Shown here piece after piece: positions 7,872 through 15,983 of a stretch of DNA of 64,000 nucleotides. The stretch is taken from contig NZ_JANHKP010000017.1 in NCBI RefSeq assembly GCF_024497955.1, positions 62,001-126,000 of the forward strand. Direction: 5' to 3'. The notes beneath the pieces are model-generated. The model worked only from the letters and a program-made list of their open reading frames with translations. It ran no database searches and was not told the origin of the DNA. Position 1 is the stretch's first letter; each line of letters starts with the position of its first letter. This DNA comes from Streptomyces sp. C10-9-1. GTDB taxonomy: Bacteria > Actinomycetota > Actinomycetes > Streptomycetales > Streptomycetaceae. The position numbers and the translations under genes are program-made.

Positions 7872-8708
7872 GTGAGCGACAACCAAGAACGCAAGGGGAG
7901 CGCCCGCGAGCGGCTCCAGAAGGAACGTGAGCGGGAGAAGGCCCGTGAGCGCCGCCGCCGCACGGTGATCGTGGCCGCGGCGGTCGTGGGCGTCCTCGGC
8001 CTGGCGGCCGTGGTGGGCCTCCTCGCGGCGAACAGCGGCAAGGACTCGGGAGGGTCGCAGGCGGGGCCGCTGAGCGCCCCGAGCGGCGCGCAGGGCGAGG
8101 AGCAGCTCGCCATCCCCGTCGGCGCGGACGACGCCCCGTCCACCCTCACCGTCTGGGAGGACTTCCGCTGCCCCGCCTGCGCCCAGTTCGAGAACGCGCT
8201 CCGCGGCACCATCCACGACATGGTCGACGCCGGGGAGCTCAGGGTCGAGTACCACCTGGCCACCATCATCGACGGCAACATGGGCGGCTCCGGCTCGCTG
8301 CGGGCCGGAAACGCAGCCGCCTGCGCCCAGGACGCGGGCGAGTTCGCCGCCTACCACGACGTGCTCTTCGCCAGCCAGCCGCCGGAGCAGGACGACGACT
8401 TCGCGGACAACGCCCGCCTGATCGAGCTGGCGGGCCAGGTGGAGGGGCTGGACACCCCCGCGTTCCGCAGCTGTGTGAACGAGGGCGTCCACGACACCTG
8501 GGTGGAGAAGTCGGGGCTGGCCTTCACCGAGGGCGGCTTCCGCGGCACGCCGACCGTCCTGCTCAACGGGGAGTCGATCTTCCCGACCAAGGGCGAGGAG
8601 CAGATCTCGGTGGCCAACTTCAAGAAGTGGGTCGAGGAGGCCAACGAGGGCAAGGAGCCCGGTACGGCGACCCCGGCCCCGGGCGCCGGGAGCTCCGAGG
8701 CCCCCTGA
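7872..8708 (+). CDS. Membrane-anchored DsbA-like thiol oxidoreductase
   Basis: The 278-residue protein has a highly charged cytoplasmic N-terminus (about 35 residues rich in Glu/Arg/Lys), one membrane anchor near 35-55 (VIVAAAVVGVLGLAAVVGLL) and an extracellular thioredoxin-4/DsbA-like domain. The active site is CPAC in EDFRCPACAQFE, with the cis-Pro region FRGTPTVLLNG near the end. Family knowledge suggests a role in disulphide formation or isomerisation in exported proteins. The tail is Pro/Ala-rich. GTG 7872 was chosen to give VSDNQERKG. An upstream in-frame start would lie in the trpA terminator. Its neighbour lgt also serves exported proteins. Confidence 0.87.
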   Translation: MSDNQERKGSARERLQKEREREKARERRRRTVIVAAAVVGVLGLAAVVGLLAANSGKDSGGSQAGPLSAPSGAQGEEQLAIPVGADDAPSTLTVWEDFRCPACAQFENALRGTIHDMVDAGELRVEYHLATIIDGNMGGSGSLRAGNAAACAQDAGEFAAYHDVLFASQPPEQDDDFADNARLIELAGQVEGLDTPAFRSCVNEGVHDTWVEKSGLAFTEGGFRGTPTVLLNGESIFPTKGEEQISVANFKKWVEEANEGKEPGTATPAPGAGSSEAP

Positions 8709-8788
8709 GCCCCCGGTCCCGGCGGCCCGCGGGCGCCTCGTTACCCAGAAGTTGCCGGGTGGGCTGCCCCGTGTCCCGCCCGGCAGGG

Positions 8789-8794
8789 TAGCGT
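8789..8794 (+). promoter_or_regulatory. -10-like box TAGCGT before lgt
   Basis: TAGCGT ends 10 nt before the lgt ATG, so the transcript would be leaderless or nearly so. No Shine-Dalgarno sequence is visible. Confidence 0.4.
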
Positions 8795-8804
8795 CGTTGC
8801 TGCC

Positions 8805-9866
8805 ATGGACATCGCCTACATTCCCAGCCCCTCGACCGGAGTCCTCGAACTCGGACCGGTCCCGCTGCGCGGCTACGCCTTCTGCATCCTCGCCGGTCTG
8901 TTCACCGCCCTCTGGATCGTCGACCGCCGCTGGGTCGCGCGGGGCGGGAAGAAGGGCACGGCCTGGGACATCGCCGTCTGGGCGGTCCCGTTCGGACTCG
9001 CCGGCGGGCGCCTGTACCACGTGGTCACCGACTACCAGCTGTACTTCGGCGAGGGCCGCAACTGGGTCGACGCGTTCAAGATCTGGGAGGGCGGCCTCGG
9101 CATCTGGGGCGCGGTCGCCGTGGGCGCGCTGGGTGCCTGGATCGGCTGCCGCCGCCGGGGCATCGCCCTGCCGCCGTACGCCGACGCCGTGGCACCGGGA
9201 CTGGCGATCGCGCAGGCCATCGGCCGCTGGGGGAACTGGTTCAACCAGGAACTCTACGGCCGTCCGACGGACCTGCCCTGGGGGCTGCGGATCGACCCGG
9301 CGTACCGCCCGGACGCCACCCCCGAGCTGGCCACCTACCACCCGACCTTCCTCTACGAGTCGCTCTGGTGCCTCGGGGTGGCGGCGCTGGTGTTCTGGGC
9401 GGACCGGCGCTTCCGCCTCGGCCACGGCCGGGCGTTCGCCCTGTACGTCGCCGCGTACACGGCCGGCCGCGGCTGGATCGAGTACATGCGCGTCGACGAG
9501 GCGCACCACATCCTCGGCCTCCGGCTCAACCTGTGGACCTCGATCCTGGTCTTCACCGCGGCGGTCGTCTACATGATCGTCTCCGCGCGTCTGCGGCCCG
9601 GGCGCGAGTCCGTGGTGGAGCCGGACCTGCCGCCCTCGGCGAAGGCCGGGTCCGGGGGGAGCACGGGCGGGAAGCCGGACGCGGAGGGGGCCGCGGACAC
9701 GGACAAGCCGACCGCTGCGGACGGCGACGGCGCGGCGGGTTCCGGCGAGGCGAAGCCCTCGGACGGGGCCGCCGACGGCAAGCCGTCCGGCGGCGCGGCC
9801 GGCCGGACGTCCGAGGAGCCCGGGACGACCGCCGACGCCGCGGCGTCGGACGCCGGCGGCGAGTAG
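8805..9866 (+). CDS. lgt: Prolipoprotein diacylglyceryl transferase
   Basis: Lgt transfers diacylglycerol from phosphatidylglycerol to the lipobox cysteine of prelipoproteins at the membrane. The 353-residue protein has about seven membrane helices and the family signature GRWGNWFNQELYG. It also has the essential N-terminal His-containing segment GGRLYHVVTDYQ and a late YMRVDEAHHILGLRLN. After residue 260 comes a long hydrophilic Gly/Ala/Asp/Ser-rich cytoplasmic tail of about 90 residues. It is not part of the enzyme core, and variable tails of this kind are common in actinobacterial Lgt. Many lipoproteins, including LivK here, are presumed clients. Confidence 0.95.
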   Translation: MDIAYIPSPSTGVLELGPVPLRGYAFCILAGLFTALWIVDRRWVARGGKKGTAWDIAVWAVPFGLAGGRLYHVVTDYQLYFGEGRNWVDAFKIWEGGLGIWGAVAVGALGAWIGCRRRGIALPPYADAVAPGLAIAQAIGRWGNWFNQELYGRPTDLPWGLRIDPAYRPDATPELATYHPTFLYESLWCLGVAALVFWADRRFRLGHGRAFALYVAAYTAGRGWIEYMRVDEAHHILGLRLNLWTSILVFTAAVVYMIVSARLRPGRESVVEPDLPPSAKAGSGGSTGGKPDAEGAADTDKPTAADGDGAAGSGEAKPSDGAADGKPSGGAAGRTSEEPGTTADAAASDAGGE

Positions 9867-10012
9867 CGGCGAGGCGCCGCACATCCGTATCCGAGGCCGC
9901 CCCGGGCACCCGCCCGGGGCGGTCCCGCGTTTCCGGCCGCCGCGCCGTCCGGGCGCCGCGGGAGGGCACGCGCGACCGGGGCCGCCCGGCCGCGGGTGCG
10001 TCCGCCCCGGGC

Positions 10013-10070
10013 ACCCCGACGGGCGCCCGCCTCACCCCGACGGGCGCCCGCCTCACCCCGACGGGCGCCC
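10013..10070 (+). repeat. 21-bp tandem repeat downstream of lgt
   Basis: A 21-bp unit beginning ACCCCGACGGGCGCCC is present in two exact copies (10013-10033, 10034-10054) plus 16 bases of a third (10055-10070). Each unit contains the self-complementary GGGCGCCC, so the array could fold into alternative hairpins. The remaining spacer (9867-10012 and 10071-10227) holds no gene that I can support. Confidence 0.85.
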
Positions 10071-10125
10071 GGGCACCGCCCGACGGCGCGGCCCGGGCGG
10101 CCCCCGGTGGTGCCCCTGCTCCGGG

Positions 10126-10146
10126 TAAGTACGGCCTGCCTTGCTA
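10126..10146 (+). promoter_or_regulatory. Weak iron-box-like dyad before the VIT gene
   Basis: An imperfect dyad (AGTACGGC...GCCTTGCT) shares about half its positions with the actinobacterial IdeR/DmdR iron box. It lies about 80 bp before a putative metal transporter. The match is poor, so this is only a candidate. Confidence 0.15.
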
Positions 10147-10227
10147 GCGCGCCCCTTACATCGTGCGTATTTTCGAAGCATCGCAGGGCGGTTCCGCACG
10201 CAGCGGACCGCCGGAGAGGGGAGAGCC

Positions 10228-10956
10228 GTGTCCGTCATCGAGACCGGGGCCGCGCTGCACGAGGCGCACCGGGACAACCACACGCACCGCGACGTGAACG
10301 GCGGCTGGCTGCGCCCGGCGGTCTTCGGGGCGATGGACGGGCTGGTCTCGAACCTGGCCCTGATGACCGGCGTGGCGGGCGGCGCCGCCTCCCAGCAGGT
10401 GATCGTCGTCACCGGCCTGGCCGGCCTGGCCGCGGGCGCCTGCTCGATGGCGGCCGGCGAGTACACCTCGGTCGCCTCGCAGCGCGAGCTCGTCCAGGCC
10501 GAGCTGGAGGTCGAGCGGCGCGAGCTGCACAAGCACCCGGTCGACGAGATGGAGGAGCTGGCCGCGCTCTACGTGGCCCGCGGGGTCCAGCCCGAGCTGG
10601 CCCGCGAGGTGGCGATGCAGCTCTCGAAGGACCCGGAGCAGGCGCTGGAGATCCATGCCCGCGAGGAGCTGGGCATCGACCCCGACGACCTGCCCTCGCC
10701 GCTGGTCGCCGCGGTCTCCTCGTTCGGGTCCTTCTCGCTGGGCGCGCTGCTGCCCGTGCTCCCGTACCTGCTCGGGGCCGGGTCCCTGTGGCCGGCCGTG
10801 CTGCTGGGGCTGGTCGGTCTCTTCGCCTGCGGCGCCCTGGTGGCGAAGGTCACAGCGCGCGGCTGGTGGTTCAGCGGGCTCCGGCAGCTGCTCCTCGGCG
10901 GCACGGCCGCGGCCGTGACCTACGGGCTCGGAGTGCTGATCGGCGCCGCCGTCTGA
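10228..10956 (+). CDS. VIT1/CCC1-family iron/manganese transporter
   Basis: The 242-residue protein belongs to the vacuolar iron transporter family (DUF125). The signature PAVFGAMDGLVSNLALMTGV near residue 30 and the second-helix MAAGEYTSVASQREL are diagnostic. Five membrane segments are expected, two N-terminal and three after residue 150. Between them lies a charged helical domain (residues about 85-145) rich in Glu, which in this family binds metal ions. Eukaryotic members move Fe2+/Mn2+ out of the cytosol. A detoxifying role is inferred here. GTG 10228 has GGAGAGGGGAG upstream. A strong hairpin follows the gene. Confidence 0.9.
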   Translation: MSVIETGAALHEAHRDNHTHRDVNGGWLRPAVFGAMDGLVSNLALMTGVAGGAASQQVIVVTGLAGLAAGACSMAAGEYTSVASQRELVQAELEVERRELHKHPVDEMEELAALYVARGVQPELAREVAMQLSKDPEQALEIHAREELGIDPDDLPSPLVAAVSSFGSFSLGALLPVLPYLLGAGSLWPAVLLGLVGLFACGALVAKVTARGWWFSGLRQLLLGGTAAAVTYGLGVLIGAAV

Positions 10957-11005
10957 GCCGGCGGGGTCGCCCGCCCCGCCGCCCCCGCAGGAGCGCTTTT
11001 CCGCC

Positions 11006-11032
11006 GTGCCGTCCCGGATTCCGGGACGGCAC
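11006..11032 (+). terminator. Terminator after the VIT-family gene
   Basis: A perfect 12-bp stem (11006-11017 with 11021-11032) with a 3-nt loop lies 50 nt past the stop codon and is followed by GCTGGCGTTT. Confidence 0.75.
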
Positions 11033-11130
11033 GCTGGCGTTTCCGCGCCCGGTGCCCGACCCTGTGACGTACGTCCCTCCCCTGGGCGGCCCGGGAGTGG
11101 GACACTATGCAAGGCACCACATAAGTAGCC

Positions 11131-11146
11131 GTTACCCGGTGGTTTC
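11131..11146 (-). promoter_or_regulatory. GlnR-box-like site, distal to gltB
   Basis: The reverse strand reads GAAAC-N6-GTAAC (plus strand GTTAC 11131-11135, GTTTC 11142-11146). These are the two half-site types of the Streptomyces GlnR box with the canonical 6-nt spacer. It sits about 280 bp before the gltB start. Confidence 0.5.
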
Positions 11147-11346
11147 GATTCCGCAATCCCCGGGCATGAGCCGAAAGCGCTGCGGGCAACGAAGCCCGGC
11201 CGCGTCCGCCCCCCCGGGGGCCGTGGGTCCATCCGATTCCTCCTGTTCCCCCGGCCCTTCCCTCCGGGGTCCCTCCCGTCACCGCACCCTCTGCGGTGTC
11301 CGCATGCTGGAATGCTCTATCCACTTTCCGAGAAGCACGCCATCAT

Positions 11347-11362
11347 GTAACCTGCACGAAAT
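11347..11362 (+). promoter_or_regulatory. GlnR-box-like site, proximal to gltB
   Basis: GTAAC (11347-11351), 6 nt, then GAAAT (11358-11362) matches the gTnAC-N6-GaAAc GlnR half-site pair with one mismatch. It lies 62 bp before the gltB ATG. Other than this pair and the terminator, the 467-bp spacer 10957-11423 shows no gene. Confidence 0.45.
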
Positions 11363-11423
11363 TTCGCCAGGGCCAACGTCGTCCCTCGGCACAGCACATG
11401 CCACGACGACGACGGGAGAGCCG

Positions 11424-14400
11424 ATGCGTTCCGACGCCTGGTCGCCCATGGACGGTCGCCCCGCCCCCCAGGGGATGTACGACCCCCGTAACGAACACGA
11501 CGCCTGCGGTGTCGGGTTCGTGGCCACCCTCACCGGTGTTGCCAGCCATGAGCTGGTCGAGCAGGCGCTGACCGTACTGCGGAACCTCGAACACCGCGGC
11601 GCCACCGGCTCCGAGCCCGACTCGGGCGACGGCGCGGGCATCCTCCTGCAGGTGCCCGACGCCTTCCTGCGCGAGGTGGCCGGCATCGACCTCCCCGAAG
11701 CCGGCTCCTACGCGGTCGGCATCGCCTTCCTGCCCGCCGAGGAGGACGGCACCGCGACCGCCCGCATCGAGGCCCTGGCCGCCGAGGAGGGCCTGGACGT
11801 CCTCGGCTGGCGCGAGGTCCCCGTCGCGCCCGACCTGCTCGGCAACGGCGCCCGCGCCACCATGCCGTCGTTCCGCCAGCTCTTCGTCGCCGACGGCGAG
11901 AACTCCGGCATCGCCCTGGACCGCAAGGCCTTCGTGCTCCGCAAGCGCGCCGAGCGCGAGGCCGGGGTGTACTTCCCCTCGCTCTCCTCGCGCACGATCG
12001 TCTACAAGGGCATGCTGACCACCGGCCAGCTGGAGCCCTTCTTCCCCGACCTGTCCGACCGGCGCTGCGCCACGGCGGTCGCCCTCGTGCACTCGCGGTT
12101 CTCCACCAACACCTTCCCGAGCTGGCCGCTCGCCCACCCGTACCGCTTCGTCGCCCACAACGGCGAGATCAACACGGTCAAGGGCAACCGCAACTGGATG
12201 CGCGCCCGCGAGTCCCAGCTCGCCTCGGGCCTCTTCGGCGAGGGCGAGCTGGACCGCATCTTCCCGGTCTGCACGCCGGACGCCTCCGACTCCGCCTCCT
12301 TCGACGAGGTGCTGGAGCTGCTCCACCTCGGCGGCCGCTCGCTGCCCCACGCCGTGCTGATGATGGTGCCCGAGGCGTGGGAGAACCACGACTCCATGGA
12401 CCCCGCCCGCCGCGCGTTCTACCAGTACCACTCCACGATGATGGAGCCCTGGGACGGCCCCGCCTGCGTCACCTTCACCGACGGCACGCAGGTCGGCGCC
12501 GTGCTGGACCGCAACGGGCTGCGCCCCGGCCGCTACTGGGTCACCGACGACGGCCTGGTGGTGCTGTCCTCCGAGGTCGGCGTCCTCGACATCGACCCCG
12601 CCCGGGTGGTCCGCAAGGGTCGCCTCCAGCCCGGCCGCATGTTCCTGGTGGACACCGCCGAGCACCGGATCATCGAGGACGACGAGATCAAGTCCGCCCT
12701 CGCCGCCGAGGCCCCCTACGCGGAGTGGCTGGAGACCGGCGAGATCGAGCTGGAGGACCTGCCCGAGCGCGAGCACATCGTCCACACCCACGCCTCGGTC
12801 ACCCGCCGCCAGCAGACCTTCGGCTACACCGAGGAGGAGCTGCGCGTCCTGCTGGCCCCGATGGCCCGCAGCGCCGCCGAGCCGATCGGCTCCATGGGCA
12901 CGGACTCGCCGATCGCGGCCCTCTCCGAGCGTCCCCGGCTGCTGTTCGACTACTTCACCCAGCTGTTCGCGCAGGTCACCAACCCGCCGCTGGACGCCAT
13001 CCGCGAGGAGCTCGTCACCTCGCTGCACTCCTCGCTCGGACCCCAGGGCAACCTGCTGGAGCCGACCGCCGCGTCCTGCCGCAGCGTCACGCTGCCCTTC
13101 CCGGTGATCGACAACGACGAGCTGGCCAAGCTCATCCACATCAACGCCGACGGCGACATGCCCGGCATGAAGGCCGCCACCCTCGCCGGCCTCTACCGGG
13201 TCTCCGGCGGCGGCGACGCCCTCGCCGCGCGCCTGGAGGAGATCTGCGCCGAGGCCGACGCGGCCATCGCCAACGGCGCCCGCCTCATCGTCCTGTCGGA
13301 CCGGCACTCCGACGCCGAGCACGCGCCGATCCCCTCGCTGCTGCTCACCTCCGCCGTGCACCACCACCTCATCCGCACCAAGCAGCGCACCCAGGTGGGC
13401 CTGCTGGTCGAGGCGGGCGACGTCCGCGAGGTGCACCACGTCGCGCTCCTGATCGGCTACGGCGCGGCCGCCGTCAACCCCTACCTGGCCATGGAGTCCG
13501 TCGAGGACCTGGTCCGCGCCGGCACCTTCATCGAGGGCACCGAGCCCGAGAAGGCCATCCGGAACCTGATCCACGCCCTGGGCAAGGGCGTGCTGAAGGT
13601 CATGTCCAAGATGGGCATCTCCACCGTGGCCTCCTACCGGGGCGCGCAGGTCTTCGAGGCCGTCGGCCTGGACGAGGGCTTCGTGGCCCAGTACTTCCAC
13701 GGCACCGCCACCAAGATCGGCGGCGCCGGGCTGGACGTCGTGGCCAAGGAGGTGGCCGCCCGCCACGCCAAGGCGTACCCCGCGTCCGGCATCCCCTCCG
13801 CGCACCGCGCGCTGGAGATCGGCGGCGAGTACCAGTGGCGCCGCGAGGGCGAGCCCCACCTGTTCGACCCGGAGACCGTCTTCCGCCTCCAGCACGCCAC
13901 CCGCACCAAGCGGTACGACGTCTTCCGGCAGTACACGGACCGGGTCAACGAGCAGTCCGAGCGCCTGATGACGCTGCGCGGCCTGTTCGGCTTCTCCTCC
14001 GAGCGCCCCTCCATCCCGCTGGAGGAGGTGGAGCCGGTCTCCGAGATCGTCAAGCGCTTCTCCACCGGCGCCATGTCCTACGGCTCCATCTCCCGGGAGG
14101 CGCACGAGACCCTGGCCATCGCCATGAACCGGCTGGGCGGCAAGTCCAACACCGGCGAGGGCGGCGAGGACCCGGAGCGCCTGTACGACCCCGAGCGCCG
14201 CTCCTCCATCAAGCAGGTCGCCTCCGGCCGCTTCGGTGTGACCAGCGAGTACCTGGTCAACGCGGACGACATCCAGATCAAGATGGCCCAGGGCGCCAAG
14301 CCCGGCGAGGGCGGCCAGCTGCCCGGCCACAAGGTCTACCCGTGGGTGGCGAAGACCCGGCACTCCACGCCGGGCGTCGGGCTCATCTCCCCGCCGCCGC

Positions 14401-15983
14401 ACCACGACATCTACTCCATCGAGGACCTCGCCCAGCTCATCCACGACCTGAAGAACGCCAACCCGGCGGCCCGCATCCACGTGAAGCTGGTCTCCGAGGT
14501 CGGTGTCGGCACGGTCGCCGCGGGCGTCTCCAAGGCCCACGCGGACGTCGTCCTGATCTCGGGCCACGACGGCGGCACCGGCGCCTCCCCGCTGACCTCG
14601 CTGAAGCACGCGGGCGGCCCCTGGGAGCTCGGCCTCGCCGAGACCCAGCAGACGCTGCTCCTCAACGGCCTGCGCGACCGGATCGTGGTGCAGACCGACG
14701 GCCAGCTCAAGACCGGCCGCGACGTGGTCATCGCCGCCCTGCTGGGCGCCGAGGAGTTCGGCTTCGCCACCGCTCCGCTGGTCGTCTCCGGCTGCGTCAT
14801 GATGCGCGTCTGCCACCTGGACACCTGCCCGGTCGGCATCGCCACCCAGAACCCGGTGCTGCGCGAGCGCTTCTCCGGCAAGGCCGAGTTCGTGGTGAAC
14901 TTCTTCGAGTTCATCGCGGAGGAGGTCCGCGAGCTCCTCGCCGAGCTCGGCTTCCGCACGCTCCAGGAGGCCGTCGGCCACGCCGAACTGCTCGACACCA
15001 CGCGGGCGGTCGACCACTGGAAGGCGCAGGGCCTGGACCTGGCCCCGCTCTTCCACGTCCCCGAGCTGCCCGAGGGCGCGGTGCGCCACCAGCTGGTCGA
15101 GCAGGACCACGGGCTGGCGAAGGCGCTCGACAACGAGCTGGTCAGGCTCGCCGCCGACGCGCTGGGCGCCGCGAGTGCCGAGCAGGCGTCGCCGGTGCGC
15201 GCCCAGGTCGCCATCCGCAACATCAACCGCACGGTCGGCACCATGCTCGGCCACGAGGTGACCAAGCGGTTCGGCGGTGCGGGGCTGCCCGACGACACCA
15301 TCGACATCACCTTCACCGGCAGCGCCGGCCAGTCCTTCGGCGCCTTCGTGCCGCGCGGTGTCACCCTCCGCCTGGAGGGCGACGCCAACGACTACGTGGG
15401 CAAGGGCCTCTCCGGCGGCCGGGTCGTCGTCCGCCCCGACCGGGGCGCCGACCACCTCGCGGAGTACTCGACCATCGCCGGCAACACCATCGGCTACGGC
15501 GCCACCGGCGGCGAGATGTTCCTCCGCGGCCGCACCGGCGAGCGCTTCTGCGTCCGCAACTCGGGCGCGCTGGTCGTCTCCGAGGGCGTGGGCGACCACG
15601 GCTGCGAGTACATGACCGGCGGCCACGCGGTCGTCCTCGGCGAGACCGGCCGCAACTTCGCGGCCGGCATGTCCGGCGGCGTCGCCTACGTCATCGACCT
15701 GGACCGGGACAACGTCAACGCCGGCAACCTGGCGGCGATCGAGGCCCCGTCCGAGGCCGACCTGCAGTGGCTGCACGACGTCGTGCGCCGCCACCACGAG
15801 GAGACGGGCTCCACCGTCGCCGAGAGGCTCCTTGCCGACTGGCCCGCAGCCGCGGCCCGGTTCAGCAAGATCATCCCGACCACGTACAAGGCCGTGCTCG
15901 CCGCCAAGGACGCCGCTGAGCTCGCCGGTCTCTCCGAGCAGGAGACCACCGAGAAGATGATGGAGGCGGCGACCCATGGCTGA
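11424..15983 (+). CDS. gltB: Glutamate synthase (NADPH) large subunit
   Basis: GltB makes glutamate from glutamine and 2-oxoglutarate with GltD, the main ammonium-assimilation route together with glutamine synthetase. The 1519-residue protein has the usual order. A class II glutaminase domain (about residues 28-430) uses the nucleophile Cys28 in DACGVGFVATL, to be exposed by propeptide cleavage. A central domain and the FMN-binding synthase barrel (about 830-1200, with HDGGTGASPL) follow. Next is the 3Fe-4S cysteine cluster CHLDTCPVGIATQNP, then a C-terminal GXGXG beta-helix. ATG 11424 follows GGGAGAG. The frame stays open far upstream, but that part lacks family similarity. It overlaps gltD by 8 bp. 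Confidence 0.97.
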   Translation: MRSDAWSPMDGRPAPQGMYDPRNEHDACGVGFVATLTGVASHELVEQALTVLRNLEHRGATGSEPDSGDGAGILLQVPDAFLREVAGIDLPEAGSYAVGIAFLPAEEDGTATARIEALAAEEGLDVLGWREVPVAPDLLGNGARATMPSFRQLFVADGENSGIALDRKAFVLRKRAEREAGVYFPSLSSRTIVYKGMLTTGQLEPFFPDLSDRRCATAVALVHSRFSTNTFPSWPLAHPYRFVAHNGEINTVKGNRNWMRARESQLASGLFGEGELDRIFPVCTPDASDSASFDEVLELLHLGGRSLPHAVLMMVPEAWENHDSMDPARRAFYQYHSTMMEPWDGPACVTFTDGTQVGAVLDRNGLRPGRYWVTDDGLVVLSSEVGVLDIDPARVVRKGRLQPGRMFLVDTAEHRIIEDDEIKSALAAEAPYAEWLETGEIELEDLPEREHIVHTHASVTRRQQTFGYTEEELRVLLAPMARSAAEPIGSMGTDSPIAALSERPRLLFDYFTQLFAQVTNPPLDAIREELVTSLHSSLGPQGNLLEPTAASCRSVTLPFPVIDNDELAKLIHINADGDMPGMKAATLAGLYRVSGGGDALAARLEEICAEADAAIANGARLIVLSDRHSDAEHAPIPSLLLTSAVHHHLIRTKQRTQVGLLVEAGDVREVHHVALLIGYGAAAVNPYLAMESVEDLVRAGTFIEGTEPEKAIRNLIHALGKGVLKVMSKMGISTVASYRGAQVFEAVGLDEGFVAQYFHGTATKIGGAGLDVVAKEVAARHAKAYPASGIPSAHRALEIGGEYQWRREGEPHLFDPETVFRLQHATRTKRYDVFRQYTDRVNEQSERLMTLRGLFGFSSERPSIPLEEVEPVSEIVKRFSTGAMSYGSISREAHETLAIAMNRLGGKSNTGEGGEDPERLYDPERRSSIKQVASGRFGVTSEYLVNADDIQIKMAQGAKPGEGGQLPGHKVYPWVAKTRHSTPGVGLISPPPHHDIYSIEDLAQLIHDLKNANPAARIHVKLVSEVGVGTVAAGVSKAHADVVLISGHDGGTGASPLTSLKHAGGPWELGLAETQQTLLLNGLRDRIVVQTDGQLKTGRDVVIAALLGAEEFGFATAPLVVSGCVMMRVCHLDTCPVGIATQNPVLRERFSGKAEFVVNFFEFIAEEVRELLAELGFRTLQEAVGHAELLDTTRAVDHWKAQGLDLAPLFHVPELPEGAVRHQLVEQDHGLAKALDNELVRLAADALGAASAEQASPVRAQVAIRNINRTVGTMLGHEVTKRFGGAGLPDDTIDITFTGSAGQSFGAFVPRGVTLRLEGDANDYVGKGLSGGRVVVRPDRGADHLAEYSTIAGNTIGYGATGGEMFLRGRTGERFCVRNSGALVVSEGVGDHGCEYMTGGHAVVLGETGRNFAAGMSGGVAYVIDLDRDNVNAGNLAAIEAPSEADLQWLHDVVRRHHEETGSTVAERLLADWPAAAARFSKIIPTTYKAVLAAKDAAELAGLSEQETTEKMMEAATHG

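Noticed and set aside
6921..9884. A 987-codon minus-strand frame across trpA, dsbA-like and lgt
   Set aside because: Low-complexity Gly/Arg/Val composition with no recognisable domain, opposite three well-supported genes.
9996..11423. Upstream extension of the gltB reading frame
   Set aside because: The frame crosses the VIT gene, its terminator and two GlnR-like sites. GltB homology begins only at the ATG near 11424.
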